Origin: Pseudorhodobacter aquimaris | GTDB lineage: Bacteria; Pseudomonadota; Alphaproteobacteria; Rhodobacterales; Rhodobacteraceae | Direction of reading: 5' to 3' | Assembly (NCBI RefSeq): GCF_001202025.1 | Contig: NZ_LGHS01000076.1 | Span: 248,001-312,000 of the forward strand | Length of the DNA stretch: 64,000 nucleotides | Part shown: positions 49,109 to 60,255 of the stretch, piece by piece | How positions within the stretch are numbered: the stretch's first letter is position 1 | How the letters are laid out: every line of letters begins with the position of its first letter | Notes under the pieces: generated by a model | The model's input: only the letters and a program-made list of their open reading frames with translations | Databases searched by the model: none | Told to the model about the DNA's origin: nothing | Program-made: the position numbers and the translations under genes

Positions 49109-49888
49109 ATGCTGATGGCAATTGATTGCGGGAACACCAACACCGTGTTTTCTATCTGGGACGGGACAGAATTCATTGCGACTTGGCGCTGTTCCACTGA
49201 TCACAAGCGGACGGCTGATGAATACTTTGTTTGGCTGACGACATTGATGAACCTTCACAAGATGGAGGTTCACATCACTGAGGTTATCATTTCTTCTACC
49301 GTTCCGCGTGTTGTGTTCAATCTGAGGGTTCTTACGGACCGCTATTTCGGCTGTCGCCCTTTGGTTGTGGGTCGGCCGGATTGTCGGTTGCCCGTTGACC
49401 CTAGGGTGGATTACGGCACCACCGTGGGGCCGGACCGGCTGGTGAACTCCGTGTCGGGGTTTGATCGACATGGGGGGGATCTGATCCTGGTTGATTTTGG
49501 CACGGCCACCACCTTTGACGTTGTGGACCGGGATGGCGCTTATATCGGTGGCGTCATTGCCCCTGGTGTCAACCTTAGCCTTGCCGCGTTATCGGCGGCG
49601 ACCGCGGCCTTGCCACATGTGGATGTTACGCTTCCCGCCCAAACTATTGGAAAGAATACGGTAGCTTGTATGCAATCGGGGGTGTATTGGGGCTATATCG
49701 GTTTGGTTGAGGGCATTTGCCGCCAGATCAGGGTGGAACATATCCGCCCGATGAAAGTGATAGCCACCGGGGGGCTTGCCCCGTTGTTCCAACAGGGAAC
49801 AGAAATTTTTGACGCAATCGAGGATGATTTGACCATGCATGGTCTTGTCCTCATAAATGAACTGAATAAGGATCGAGACACCGCATGA
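49109..49888 (+). CDS. coaX: Type III pantothenate kinase
   Basis: A 259-residue ASKHA-fold kinase that phosphorylates pantothenate, the first step of coenzyme A synthesis. Phosphate-1 motif is AIDCGNTNTVFSIWDG; also YGTTVGPDRLVNSV and ILVDFGTATTFDVVD. I chose ATG 49109; an ATG two codons later is equally possible. The stop overlaps the RNase J ATG by four bases. Confidence 0.94.
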   Translation: MLMAIDCGNTNTVFSIWDGTEFIATWRCSTDHKRTADEYFVWLTTLMNLHKMEVHITEVIISSTVPRVVFNLRVLTDRYFGCRPLVVGRPDCRLPVDPRVDYGTTVGPDRLVNSVSGFDRHGGDLILVDFGTATTFDVVDRDGAYIGGVIAPGVNLSLAALSAATAALPHVDVTLPAQTIGKNTVACMQSGVYWGYIGLVEGICRQIRVEHIRPMKVIATGGLAPLFQQGTEIFDAIEDDLTMHGLVLINELNKDRDTA

Positions 49889-51561
49889 AAGCGAACCGGT
49901 TAATTTATCTCCCCCTCGGCGGCGCGGGAGAGATTGGGATGAACGCATATGTTTATGGTTATGGGCCAGAGGATAAAGAACGCCTGATCCTTGTGGATCT
50001 GGGCGTGGCCTTTCCCGATATGGATACGACCCCTGGGGTTGATTTGATCATGCCCGATATTTCGTGGCTTGAGGCGCGCAAGGACCGGCTGGAGGCGATT
50101 TTCATCACCCACGCCCATGAAGACCACATCGGTGCGGTTGCTCATTTCTGGTCGCGATTTAAATGCCCGGTCTATGCCCGCCGCTTTACCGCGACCATCG
50201 GCAAGCTGAAATTTGATGAACACGGCCACCCCAAAGACGCGATCACAGTGGTTGAACCGCGCCCCGATGTGGTCAAGGCCGGCCCGTTTGATGTGCAGTT
50301 CGTACCTGTTGCCCATTCCATTCCCGAAAGCTCGGCTTTGATCATTGATACCGAGGCGGGCCGGATCGTGCATTCGGGTGACTTCAAACTTGACGAAGAG
50401 CCTTTGGTCGGTGAGGCTTGGCAGCCGGATGTGTTCAAGGCCATCGCACAGGAACGTCCCGTCAAGGCCTTGATGTGTGACAGTACCAATGTGTTTTCAC
50501 TGCATGCAGGCCGCTCTGAGGCATCTTTGCGCGACCCTCTGCGCGAGTTGATCAGCGCCCAACGCGGAATGGTCGTGGCCACGACTTTTGCCTCTAACGT
50601 TGCGCGTCTGAAAACACTGGCAGAGGCGGCCCAGGCTGCCGGGCGCACGATTTGTCTTTTGGGGCGTGCGATGCGGCGGATGGTTTCTGCGGCCGAGGCG
50701 TCGGGCGTTTTGACCGGCTTTCCACGCACTATCAGCCCCGAAGAGGCGCAAGAGGTTCCGCGCGGCGATCTGATGTTGATCGTTACCGGCAGTCAGGGAG
50801 AACGGCGGGCGGCTTCAGCGCAACTGTCCCGCGGGAAATATCTGGGCCTGTCTATGAAGGAAGGCGATACCTTCCTGTTCTCGTCCAAAACCATTCCGGG
50901 CAATGAACGTGGCGTGATTTCCATCATGAACGCTTTTTCCGAGATGGGCGTGAATATTGTGGATGACAGTGGCGGGCTTTATCATGTCTCCGGGCATGCC
51001 AACCGCCCCGATCTTGAGGCTGTCCACCGTGTACTGGACCCCGAAATGGTGATCCCGATGCACGGTGAACACCGTCACCTGCGCGAACATGCGCGGATTG
51101 CAATGGCTGCGGGCCGGGTGTCGGATGTTGTAATCAATGGCATGATGATGGATCTTACCGGCAAGAAGCCGGATGTTGCCGAATATATCGAGGCGGGTCG
51201 CACCTATCTTGACGGTTCCGTTATGATTGGCGCGCGGGATGGTGTTGTGCGGGACCGGATCCGGATGGTTCTCAACGGTCATGTGATGGTGACGCTTCTG
51301 CTCGATGAGGCTGATTCCTTGCTGGGCGACGCCTGGGTAGAGGTCAAAGGTCTGGCAGAGAAGGGGCGCACCGGTGCTGTTTTGGCGGAGACGCTTGAGG
51401 CGGATCTGACCGAATATCTCGACGGGGCAGGCAAAAAAGTTTTGAAGGACGATTCCAAGCTGGATGAGGCCGTGCGTCGTGTCGTACGCCAGATCTGTAT
51501 GGAAGAAATCGGTAAAAAGCCCGAAGTGACCGTGGTTGTCAGCCGCTTGACCGAAGGCTGA
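49885..51561 (+). CDS. rnj: Ribonuclease J
   Basis: A 558-residue metallo-beta-lactamase/beta-CASP nuclease. Zinc ligands lie in ITHAHEDHIGAV, VPVAHSIPESSA and HSGDFKLDEEP. The beta-CASP part has CDSTNVFSLHAGRSE and the C-terminal MHGEHRHLREHARIA. It degrades and matures RNA from the 5' end. Last gene before a strong terminator. Confidence 0.94.
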   Translation: MKANRLIYLPLGGAGEIGMNAYVYGYGPEDKERLILVDLGVAFPDMDTTPGVDLIMPDISWLEARKDRLEAIFITHAHEDHIGAVAHFWSRFKCPVYARRFTATIGKLKFDEHGHPKDAITVVEPRPDVVKAGPFDVQFVPVAHSIPESSALIIDTEAGRIVHSGDFKLDEEPLVGEAWQPDVFKAIAQERPVKALMCDSTNVFSLHAGRSEASLRDPLRELISAQRGMVVATTFASNVARLKTLAEAAQAAGRTICLLGRAMRRMVSAAEASGVLTGFPRTISPEEAQEVPRGDLMLIVTGSQGERRAASAQLSRGKYLGLSMKEGDTFLFSSKTIPGNERGVISIMNAFSEMGVNIVDDSGGLYHVSGHANRPDLEAVHRVLDPEMVIPMHGEHRHLREHARIAMAAGRVSDVVINGMMMDLTGKKPDVAEYIEAGRTYLDGSVMIGARDGVVRDRIRMVLNGHVMVTLLLDEADSLLGDAWVEVKGLAEKGRTGAVLAETLEADLTEYLDGAGKKVLKDDSKLDEAVRRVVRQICMEEIGKKPEVTVVVSRLTEG

Positions 51562-51580
51562 TTGTAAATGCATCAAGAAA

Positions 51581-51614
51581 AAGGCGCGCAAGGGAAACCT
51601 TGCGCGCCTTTTTT
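51581..51614. terminator. Strong rho-independent terminator, bidirectional
   Basis: A 13-bp perfect stem (AAGGCGCGCAAGG with CCTTGCGCGCCTT) and a GAAA tetraloop are followed by a T-run on the plus strand and preceded by an A-run, so it should also stop minus-strand transcription. It lies between RNase J and the convergent helicase gene. Confidence 0.93.
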
Positions 51615-51641
51615 ATGGCTGATCAAATGCGGATGCTGCGA

Positions 51642-53180
51642 TTATTCAACTTGCGCTACATCAGTGCTGTCTTCGTCATCGTCAGAGTGTTCCTCAAGCT
51701 TGAAACTGCGCAGAATGAAATCAGGCACGTGGTCGCCCATGCCAATAACTCGGTCATTACCATTGCCGTTACCATTGCGCCGGTCGCCCCGTCTGTCATC
51801 GCGCCGCGTCTCACGCGGTGCGCGGCGGGACTCCTTGATCGGGGTGTCAGCTGTTGCAGTTTCCTTTGCAGCGATCTCTTTTGCGGGCTGGGGCTCTGGC
51901 GGAGCTGCCTCGGCTGCGACAAGTTCTACCTTATCGGTCTTGCGGGTCCGGCTCCGTGTTCGGCTGCGGCCAGATTTCTCGACCTCATCGGGTTTGGCTT
52001 CTTTGGCTGCAGGGGCCGGTTTTTCATTCTTATCCCCAGGCAATTCGCCGCGCGGAATGGTTTTGCCGATAAGCTGCTCGATCGCGGCCAGATATTTCGC
52101 ATCTGTCGGGGAAGACAGCGTAAAGGCCTTCCCTTCGCGCCCGGCGCGGCCAGTACGACCGATACGGTGAACGTAATCCTCGGGATGGCTTGGCACGTCA
52201 AAGTTGAAAACATGACTGACGGCGGGCACATCCAGACCGCGTGCTGCCACATCAGAGGCAACAAGCAAGTGAACCGACCCTTCGCGGAAGCCGTCCAGCG
52301 TGCGGGTCCGCACCGATTGGTCCAGATCGCCATGGATTGGCGAGGCGTTGAAACCATGCTGTTTCAATGACTTGGAAACAATATCCACGTCCGATTTCCG
52401 ATTGCAGAAAATGATCGCATTGGTGCAGCTTTCGCCTTCGGCTCGAATCAGGGCGCGCAAAACATCACGTTTTTGCGAGGCGGTGCGGTCCTTACGGGTC
52501 GGCACCACTTCAATCAGTTTTTGCGTGATCGTCTCAGAGCTGGAGTTTTGGCGCGCCACCTCGATCTTCACGGCGGCGGACAGGAATGTATTGGTGATCC
52601 GTTCAATCTCGGGTGCCATGGTGGCAGAGTAAAAGAAAGTCTGGCGTGTGAACGGCGTCAGGCTGAAGATTTTTTCAATATCAGGAATAAAGCCCATATC
52701 GAGCATCCGGTCGGCCTCATCGACCACCATGATCTGCACGCCTTGCAGCAAAAGCTTACCCCGCTCAAAGTGATCGAGCAGGCGGCCGGGGGTCGCAATC
52801 AGCACGTCAACGCCGCGGTCGATCAGCTTGTCCTGCTCACCAAATGCGACGCCGCCGATCAAAAGCGCCTTGGTCAGTTTAGTGTGTTTGGCATAAATAT
52901 CAAAGTTTTCGGCAACCTGTGCGGCCAGTTCCCGTGTTGGGGCCAGCACCAATGAGCGCGGCATCCGGGCGCGGGCGCGGCCCTTGCCCAAAAGGGTGAT
53001 CATCGGCAGCGTAAAGCTTGCCGTTTTGCCGGTGCCTGTTTGCGCGATACCCAAAACATCCCGCCCTTCAAGCGCATGGGGAATCGCTTGCTCCTGGATC
53101 GGGGTTGGGGATTCGTAGCCAGCTTCGGCCACTGCTTTCAACACGCGGGGATCCAGCGCGAGATCAGAGAATTTGGTCAT
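51642..53180 (-). CDS. rhlE: DEAD-box ATP-dependent RNA helicase, RhlE-like
   Basis: A 512-residue helicase. Motifs in order: PTPIQEQAIPHALEGRD (Q motif), AQTGTGKTASF (I), PTRELAAQ (Ia), VDEADRML (II, DEAD), SATM (III), ATDVAARGLDVP-like VASDVAARGLDVP and YVHRIGRTGRAGREG (VI). The C-terminal 130 residues are low-complexity, rich in Lys, Arg, Glu and Ala, suiting RNA contact. I chose ATG 53180, after which MTKFSDLALD matches the family. Confidence 0.92.
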   Translation of the reverse strand: MTKFSDLALDPRVLKAVAEAGYESPTPIQEQAIPHALEGRDVLGIAQTGTGKTASFTLPMITLLGKGRARARMPRSLVLAPTRELAAQVAENFDIYAKHTKLTKALLIGGVAFGEQDKLIDRGVDVLIATPGRLLDHFERGKLLLQGVQIMVVDEADRMLDMGFIPDIEKIFSLTPFTRQTFFYSATMAPEIERITNTFLSAAVKIEVARQNSSSETITQKLIEVVPTRKDRTASQKRDVLRALIRAEGESCTNAIIFCNRKSDVDIVSKSLKQHGFNASPIHGDLDQSVRTRTLDGFREGSVHLLVASDVAARGLDVPAVSHVFNFDVPSHPEDYVHRIGRTGRAGREGKAFTLSSPTDAKYLAAIEQLIGKTIPRGELPGDKNEKPAPAAKEAKPDEVEKSGRSRTRSRTRKTDKVELVAAEAAPPEPQPAKEIAAKETATADTPIKESRRAPRETRRDDRRGDRRNGNGNGNDRVIGMGDHVPDFILRSFKLEEHSDDDEDSTDVAQVE

Positions 53181-53377
53181 GTGCGTCCTGTATATGCGGT
53201 ATCGGACCGCAAAAATGGGATGGGACGCAAGATTTCCGGGCGTCCCGGCGTCAATGCCCGAAGGCGTGACAGCAATTAGCCTTTTTAGGGCCAAAGGTCA
53301 AGTTGAAGCCGCAAAACCTTGTGTGTCCGTTTGAATATACCCGCGCAGATGGGGCAGATCAGCTGGGTACGACGGCA

Positions 53378-54358
53378 TTAATCCGTTGCTGCTTTGGTAT
53401 GCGATTTGCACCTGTCACGAAAGGCCCGCATGATAGGAGTTTGCAACAACATATAGTAGCGCGCAAGATGGGTGTAGATGGCGGTTTCGCGCAGCTCTTT
53501 CAACTGCCCGCCAGAGGCCGCATTCAAGGCCGCCATTCGGGCGATGATCCGCTCTTGCCATAGTGCCATACAATCGTCGATTTCAATGTTTTTGTTGCGT
53601 TTTTTCCAGTGGCGAAAGGCCACGCGGCGGTTGGCGGTGCTGCCGGGGCTGGCCAGAGATTTCAACATGAAGCTGGCCAGATCGCGTGATGCATAGTGGT
53701 TGATCTGCGCAAAGGCGCAGCCGCGCGCATCGGTCGACAGAATATTTTTGACACGGTAGTCATCGGGGTGCAAGTCGCTGCCGTTGCGATAGCGAATAGC
53801 CTCGGGCGCGATTGCGGGCAGTTCGGGGTGGTGAATGCCGGGCCGTTGAAACACGCTAGGCCGGAACAGGCATTTGTAAGGTGTCGCATTGCCTTTGGGG
53901 CCAAGCGGGCGGTCGGCCATGCAAAAACGGTCCGTTACCAGCTCATCTGTCAGCAACTCAAAGCCGGAACTGCCGAAATCGCGCCGATTGATATGCAGGC
54001 AATCGCTTTCCGGCACCGCTGCAATCAGGTCGGCTAAGGTGCCATCGCCGGTTTTGACCACCAGAAATTCGTTCATATCCAGCGCCATCGCCCAATCACT
54101 TTCCCGGAATTCAGGGAACGCGCTGGCGCGGGTATAGGCTTGCGTTTTGACTTGGGGTTTTTCGGCGCGGTTATAGAAATATTTGATTGCTCCGATCTTG
54201 CGCAGGGCAAACAGGGTTTCATGTGTCAAATCATCGCTATCATTCTGAAAAATAACGATATCGGTAAAGCCAAGCTCCTGATGATGGGCGACCCATTCCA
54301 AAAAATAGGGCGCCTCATTCGTGGCGGTGGTAACCAGAAAGGCCCTCATCTTGGTCAT
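53378..54358 (-). CDS. Glycosyltransferase family 2 protein (Glyco_tranf_2_4 type)
   Basis: A 326-residue cytosolic protein. The N-terminus shows TTATNEAPYFLEWVAHHQEL and IVIFQNDSDD, the pattern of the Glyco_tranf_2_4 group. The metal-binding segment reads ALDMNEFLVV, with Asn where DxD-E usually has Asp. The middle has KCLFRPSVF and HYASRDLASFMLKS. Roseobacters often carry several such genes for surface polysaccharide. The sugar and acceptor are unknown. The N-terminal start MTKMRAF could also be the ATG three codons later. Confidence 0.75.
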   Translation of the reverse strand: MTKMRAFLVTTATNEAPYFLEWVAHHQELGFTDIVIFQNDSDDLTHETLFALRKIGAIKYFYNRAEKPQVKTQAYTRASAFPEFRESDWAMALDMNEFLVVKTGDGTLADLIAAVPESDCLHINRRDFGSSGFELLTDELVTDRFCMADRPLGPKGNATPYKCLFRPSVFQRPGIHHPELPAIAPEAIRYRNGSDLHPDDYRVKNILSTDARGCAFAQINHYASRDLASFMLKSLASPGSTANRRVAFRHWKKRNKNIEIDDCMALWQERIIARMAALNAASGGQLKELRETAIYTHLARYYMLLQTPIMRAFRDRCKSHTKAATD

Positions 54359-54372
54359 GTTGCCCCCTGCCT

Positions 54373-55122
54373 TTACGGCTTGCGTGCAGCGATCCGCGCC
54401 TGCTTTTTGACGCGCATTTGAGATATACGCCGAAAAAGGCCGCCCTTGTCATGGTTCAGCCGCTCCAGCAGTGTGCAGCCAAGCGGACCCATCACCGGTT
54501 CCGCCAGCGCGCGCTGCCAAAGTGGCGCAAGCAGGTTAATATCCAACCCCCCTGAGCCCAGTGAGAAAGGCGTCATATCCAGCGGCATATCCGCCTTGAG
54601 GCGGCGCAGGCCAAAGGCTTCATCAGGGGCTTTGCCGCTGTGGAGCCGTTCAAATTCATAGAGCTTCATGACCGAAAACAGCATCCCCATTTCGCGCCCC
54701 AACAGCTTTTCATTCATGGTCGCGCCATGTTCGCCAAAGGTAATAACTGCCGAAATCAGCCAACGTGTGTTCAAAAAGTTCAAAAGATAGGGGGATTGCT
54801 CGGCCCAGGTTTTGCGAAACAGCGCAGGGGCGTGATCTGGAAAGCGACGCTTGCGCAGATGGGAAATCACCAGCGCGTGCAGCAAGGCCAGCTCTGACTG
54901 GCCGCCAAGCTCACGGCGCAGCTCATGCTCTTTGGTGGCGTGACGGCTGGCCCCCTCGGGCAGATCGGGGGGGGAGGGCGGCAAGGTGATGCGTGCCAAT
55001 GCGGCCAGATCAACATCCAGCCCCGGCAACCCCTCGCCCCCATGGTGGCGCAGCGGGCCACGCCTTTTGTCCCAATGCGTGATCAGGCTTTGGGGGGCAT
55101 CGGGATAGGTGGGGTCGGTCAT
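54373..55122 (-). CDS. Conserved-looking protein of unknown function
   Basis: A 249-residue soluble protein with AAGG six bases before the ATG. No signal peptide, membrane segment or known motif is visible. The middle contains HALVISHLRKRRFPDHAPALF and the helical LNFLNTRWLISAVITFGEHGA, and the end is strongly basic. It lies 14 bases before the glycosyltransferase gene on the same strand, so they are probably cotranscribed. Confidence 0.6.
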   Translation of the reverse strand: MTDPTYPDAPQSLITHWDKRRGPLRHHGGEGLPGLDVDLAALARITLPPSPPDLPEGASRHATKEHELRRELGGQSELALLHALVISHLRKRRFPDHAPALFRKTWAEQSPYLLNFLNTRWLISAVITFGEHGATMNEKLLGREMGMLFSVMKLYEFERLHSGKAPDEAFGLRRLKADMPLDMTPFSLGSGGLDINLLAPLWQRALAEPVMGPLGCTLLERLNHDKGGLFRRISQMRVKKQARIAARKP

Positions 55123-55156
55123 GCTCTGCCTTATCTTGATCGGTCCGGCGCAAAGG

Positions 55157-56755
<1,599 letters not shown>

Positions 56756-56809
56756 AGGCTGGCACATATCCGCTATTTCGATGCTTCGCAACTGGCGTGA
56801 TATGACCTT

Positions 56810-57805
56810 TCAGGGTGTGCCGCGCCGACGTTTTGCCACATCGTGTCTGAGGGCGGCCACAACTTGTGGTCCTGCCTCAATTCCAAAATGCTGATTCTGG
56901 CTCACTCCGGGGAAGCGCGCCTGTACTTCGGCGGCAAGATCTGAGGGCAGGCGCGAAACGGTCGCCTCTGTCACCAACAGGCTCTCGGCGGGAATACCCT
57001 CGGCATAGATGACCTCGTGGCTGTCGAAGACAAGGCTGAAGTAATCCACATAGCCGCCCTCTCGGATAAAGATACGCTCGCCGTCGACCAGATGTTTGGC
57101 CTGTACCAGAACCTCGGGTTTTGCGACGTCGCCCCCGCGGTGGCGCAGGTAGCGGAACACGCGGTGATGTTGGCTGATGATCAGATCGCCCGCATTTTCG
57201 ATCTCGCCCGCCGGTATCACCACGGGCGCATAGGCGCCGACGGCCCGCAAGGTCACCTTGCCCAGCCAGCGCAGCTCTTGTGGGCCGTGATCACGGGTCA
57301 GAATCCGGTCACCGACAGAGAGATCCTCAATCGGGCGCTGCGCACCATTTCCCAATGTAATCAATGTCCCCCGCCCAAATGAAATGCATAGCAGATCCAG
57401 CAGGCGTTCGGAAGGTTGCGGCGCCTCCATTTTAAGCAAGGTATAGTCGATGCCCATCCCGATCGGGGATAAGGGCAGCACCCAATAGCTACCATCCTGT
57501 TCCAGCCGAAGGGCAAGAAGCTCTACCCTCTCACCGTCAGAGGCCATCATGGTATAGCGCGCAATCAGGGTAACGGAAGAGTGGGGCACACCGATACTGC
57601 TGCCCTCGGCCACGGTCTGGCTGTTGCCGCTGCGGTTCAGGATCAGTTTTTGCGCTCTGGCGTCCTGCATCAGCTCATAGATATCGCCAAGACAGACGTC
57701 CTCTGGCCCAAAGAGCCCGTCATCCATATTCACGCCGATGGTGACAACCATGTCATCGGCCTGAAAAACCTGACAGACCTGATCAGGCAGGGTGACGTTT
57801 TTCAT
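56810..57805 (-). CDS. Hint-domain protein (Hint_2 type)
   Basis: A 331-residue protein. The C-terminal Hint (hedgehog/intein) domain spans about residues 145-290: CISFGRGTLITLGNG, RPIEDLSVGDRILTRDHGPQ, LRWLGKVTL and SQHHRVF. The Cys before ISFGRGTL is the usual autoprocessing nucleophile. The N-terminal 140 residues are unassigned. I chose ATG 57805 over TTG 57829. Such proteins are abundant in Rhodobacterales; function is unknown. Confidence 0.8.
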   Translation of the reverse strand: MKNVTLPDQVCQVFQADDMVVTIGVNMDDGLFGPEDVCLGDIYELMQDARAQKLILNRSGNSQTVAEGSSIGVPHSSVTLIARYTMMASDGERVELLALRLEQDGSYWVLPLSPIGMGIDYTLLKMEAPQPSERLLDLLCISFGRGTLITLGNGAQRPIEDLSVGDRILTRDHGPQELRWLGKVTLRAVGAYAPVVIPAGEIENAGDLIISQHHRVFRYLRHRGGDVAKPEVLVQAKHLVDGERIFIREGGYVDYFSLVFDSHEVIYAEGIPAESLLVTEATVSRLPSDLAAEVQARFPGVSQNQHFGIEAGPQVVAALRHDVAKRRRGTP

Positions 57806-58013
57806 CGCGAAGCTCACAAAGTTGTTCAATACAAGGGAGAAGGCTCAGCCAGAGTGTTCGGCATTATCCCTAGCAAATCCTTAAGATCGACGCCAGTTTC
57901 TTTGTATTTCCGAAAATACTCGCTGCCAGCGTGAATTGTGTCATGCCACTTTCCCTTTTCGCACCCGGCTGATAGCCAGAGAGCAATGAATTCATGCGCA
58001 GGGGAGTGACATT

Positions 58014-58793
58014 ATGGATCTGGGGATCAAGGGCAAAACGGCGTTGGTTTGTGCGGCCTCCAAAGGATTGGGGCGCGGCTGCGCCGAGGCGCTGGCCGAA
58101 GCGGGAGTGAACCTTGTGATCAATGCGCGCGGCGCAGAGGCGCTCGAAGGCACCGCCGCCCATATCCGCGCCACCTATGGAGTGAATGTCACCACAGTTG
58201 CGGCCGACATCACCACCGACGAAGGCCGCGCCGCCGTTCTGGCCAAGGCCGATGGGGCGGATATTCTGGTTACGAACGCAGGCGGCCCGCCCCCCGGTGT
58301 CTGGTCGGATTGGTCGCGCGACGATTTTATCAAGGCGTTGGACGGCAATATGCTGGCGCCGATTGCCTTGATGCAGGCGCTGTTGCCGGGAATGATCGCG
58401 CGCAATTGGGGCCGGGTGGTGAATATTACCTCGGGGTCCGTCAAGGCGCCGATCCCCCAGCTTGGCCTGTCGAATGCGGCGCGCACGGGCTTGACCGGCT
58501 TTGTTGCGGGCACCGCGCGGCAAGTGGCCCCGCATGGGGTCACGATCAACAACCTGCTGCCCGGCATCCATGACACCGACCGCGCGACCAGCCTTGATAC
58601 CGGCGTGGCTGAGGCGCAAGGCATCGACATGGACGCCGCCCGCAAACAGCGTGAAGCGACCATCCCGGCCCGCCGCTATGGCACGCCTGCGGAATTTGGC
58701 GCGGCCTGTGCGTTTTTGTGTTCGGATAAGGCGGGCTTTATCGTGGGGCAGAACCTCTTGTTGGATGGCGGGGCGATCAATGCCACAATCTGA
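58014..58793 (+). CDS. SDR-family oxidoreductase lacking the usual catalytic Tyr-Lys
   Basis: A 259-residue short-chain dehydrogenase fold. The nucleotide loop ASKGLGRGCAEAL and NAGGPPPG are present. At the active site, ITSGSVKAPIPQLGLSNAARTG has leucine and asparagine where Tyr-x3-Lys is expected, so normal SDR catalysis is unlikely. This resembles the BKR-like SDR subgroup known for imperfect tetrads. The next gene starts 14 bases before its end. Confidence 0.82.
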   Translation: MDLGIKGKTALVCAASKGLGRGCAEALAEAGVNLVINARGAEALEGTAAHIRATYGVNVTTVAADITTDEGRAAVLAKADGADILVTNAGGPPPGVWSDWSRDDFIKALDGNMLAPIALMQALLPGMIARNWGRVVNITSGSVKAPIPQLGLSNAARTGLTGFVAGTARQVAPHGVTINNLLPGIHDTDRATSLDTGVAEAQGIDMDAARKQREATIPARRYGTPAEFGAACAFLCSDKAGFIVGQNLLLDGGAINATI

Positions 58794-59667
58794 GGGGGAG
58801 TGCGCGCCGGACTGGCAATGCGTCATGTTTCTATGGGGCGACAAATATGATGTCGCCATTGTAAACCGCTTGATCGATGCGATTGCCGATCATGCCAGCA
58901 GCCAGCCGCGGTTTGTGCTGCTGTCGGATCGCGCGCGCCCGGACCTCGACCCAAGGGCAGAACTGCGGATGATCCCCGACTTCTGGCTGACGCCTCAATT
59001 CCGCGGCGCAGGCTGTCAGACCAAGCTTGCGATGTTTGACAAGGGCGTTCTGGCCGATGATCTGCCCGCGCTTTATATCGATCTCGATACCGTGGTGACG
59101 GGGGACCTGAAGCGCATACTGGATCTGCTGCCGCGACCGGATGGCTTGATGTTGCTGCAAAGCGCGATTGTGCCTTTGGGGGCTGTGGGACGGTTTATCT
59201 GGCGGCGGACGAAGGGGCGGAAATACGCGCGCGGGAACTCCTCTTTGGTGGCATTCCATCCAAAGCATCACACAAAGATCGCCGCGCAATTTATTGAATT
59301 CTGGACTAAAAAGCAGGAATGGTGGTTTCGTCCCATGATCGCCGACGAACGCTTCATGAGTTGGGCCGCGCAAGAAACGGTAGAGGCCATCCCGAACAGT
59401 CTGGCGGTAAAATTCCCGACCGAGTTTATGTCGCGGATCAATCTGCTCAGCTATATCTGGGCGGTTCTGCCTTGGGTGCGGTCCCGTCGCCAAGGTCTGA
59501 TTGCCGTGACCCTGTGCGGGGTGGAGATCAAGCCCGATGAGCTTTTGAAGATGTCCGAGGGCGCGCGCGTGACTGATCCGAAAGGCCGGACTTTGATTTG
59601 GTCTGATTTCATTCTGGGCAAGACGCGCGGGGATATCATCCGTTTCTATGGCGGGACAACGAAGTAA
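58780..59667 (+). CDS. Putative glycosyltransferase-like protein
   Basis: A 295-residue soluble protein. FLWGDKYDVAIVNRLIDAI at the N-terminus and LYIDLDTVVTGDLKRIL (about residues 101-117), a DxD-like metal site, suggest a GT-A glycosyltransferase of the GT8 style. Later motifs are HPKHHTKI and FYGGTTK at the end. The start may be ATG 58780 (after GGCGGGG) or 58825. It overlaps both the SDR and phosphatase genes. Acceptor unknown. Confidence 0.65.
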   Translation: MPQSEGECAPDWQCVMFLWGDKYDVAIVNRLIDAIADHASSQPRFVLLSDRARPDLDPRAELRMIPDFWLTPQFRGAGCQTKLAMFDKGVLADDLPALYIDLDTVVTGDLKRILDLLPRPDGLMLLQSAIVPLGAVGRFIWRRTKGRKYARGNSSLVAFHPKHHTKIAAQFIEFWTKKQEWWFRPMIADERFMSWAAQETVEAIPNSLAVKFPTEFMSRINLLSYIWAVLPWVRSRRQGLIAVTLCGVEIKPDELLKMSEGARVTDPKGRTLIWSDFILGKTRGDIIRFYGGTTK

Positions 59668-60248
59668 TGCGGATTTTGTACCTGTCCCACCCCGAGGTGA
59701 AGATTGACCCGCAAGTACCTGGTCCTGAATGGGAATTGTCCGATCAGGGGCGTCGTCGCCTGCGCGCAGCGATCAAGCGGGGCTGGCCGGGACGCGGCTG
59801 GCGGCTTATCGCCTCACCGGAGGTAAAAGCCCAACAAACCGCAGAGATTTTGTCGCAGGCTTTTGCGCTGCCGCTGCATACCCACCCCGAAATGGGAGGG
59901 GTTGACCGGCGCGCCACCGGCTATGTGCCGCAGGACCGGTATGATCTATTGACCTGCGCGCTCTTTGACCGGCCCGCGGTTGGCCCTGAGGGCTGGGAAT
60001 CCGCCAATGTTGCATCAGCAAGAATTATAAAATGTTTCCAAGAGGTTCTGTCCGAAGTTTCAGACGATATGATCTTTGTCGGCCATGGCGCTGTTGGCAG
60101 TTTCCTATGGTCCGCGCTGACCAAGACCCCGATCACGCGCGCTGCGGGTCAGCGCCGTGGTGGCAGCTTTTGGGCGGGTAATTACGACAGTGCGGGTTTT
60201 GAGCCCACGCATGGTTGGCAAGCGTTGGAAACCGCTTCAGCCAAGTGA
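59667..60248 (+). CDS. Histidine-phosphatase-family protein (variant RHG motif)
   Basis: A 193-residue protein of the phosphoglycerate-mutase-like fold. The usual RHG motif reads SHP (LYLSHPEV), keeping the catalytic His but not the flanking Arg and Gly. The second His is in VGHGAVGSFLW and an Arg-rich SPEVKAQQTAEIL stretch matches the fold. The start shares one base with the preceding stop. It may be a phosphatase of the same unknown pathway or an inactive relative. Confidence 0.7.
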   Translation: MRILYLSHPEVKIDPQVPGPEWELSDQGRRRLRAAIKRGWPGRGWRLIASPEVKAQQTAEILSQAFALPLHTHPEMGGVDRRATGYVPQDRYDLLTCALFDRPAVGPEGWESANVASARIIKCFQEVLSEVSDDMIFVGHGAVGSFLWSALTKTPITRAAGQRRGGSFWAGNYDSAGFEPTHGWQALETASAK

Positions 60249-60255
60249 ATGGCTT

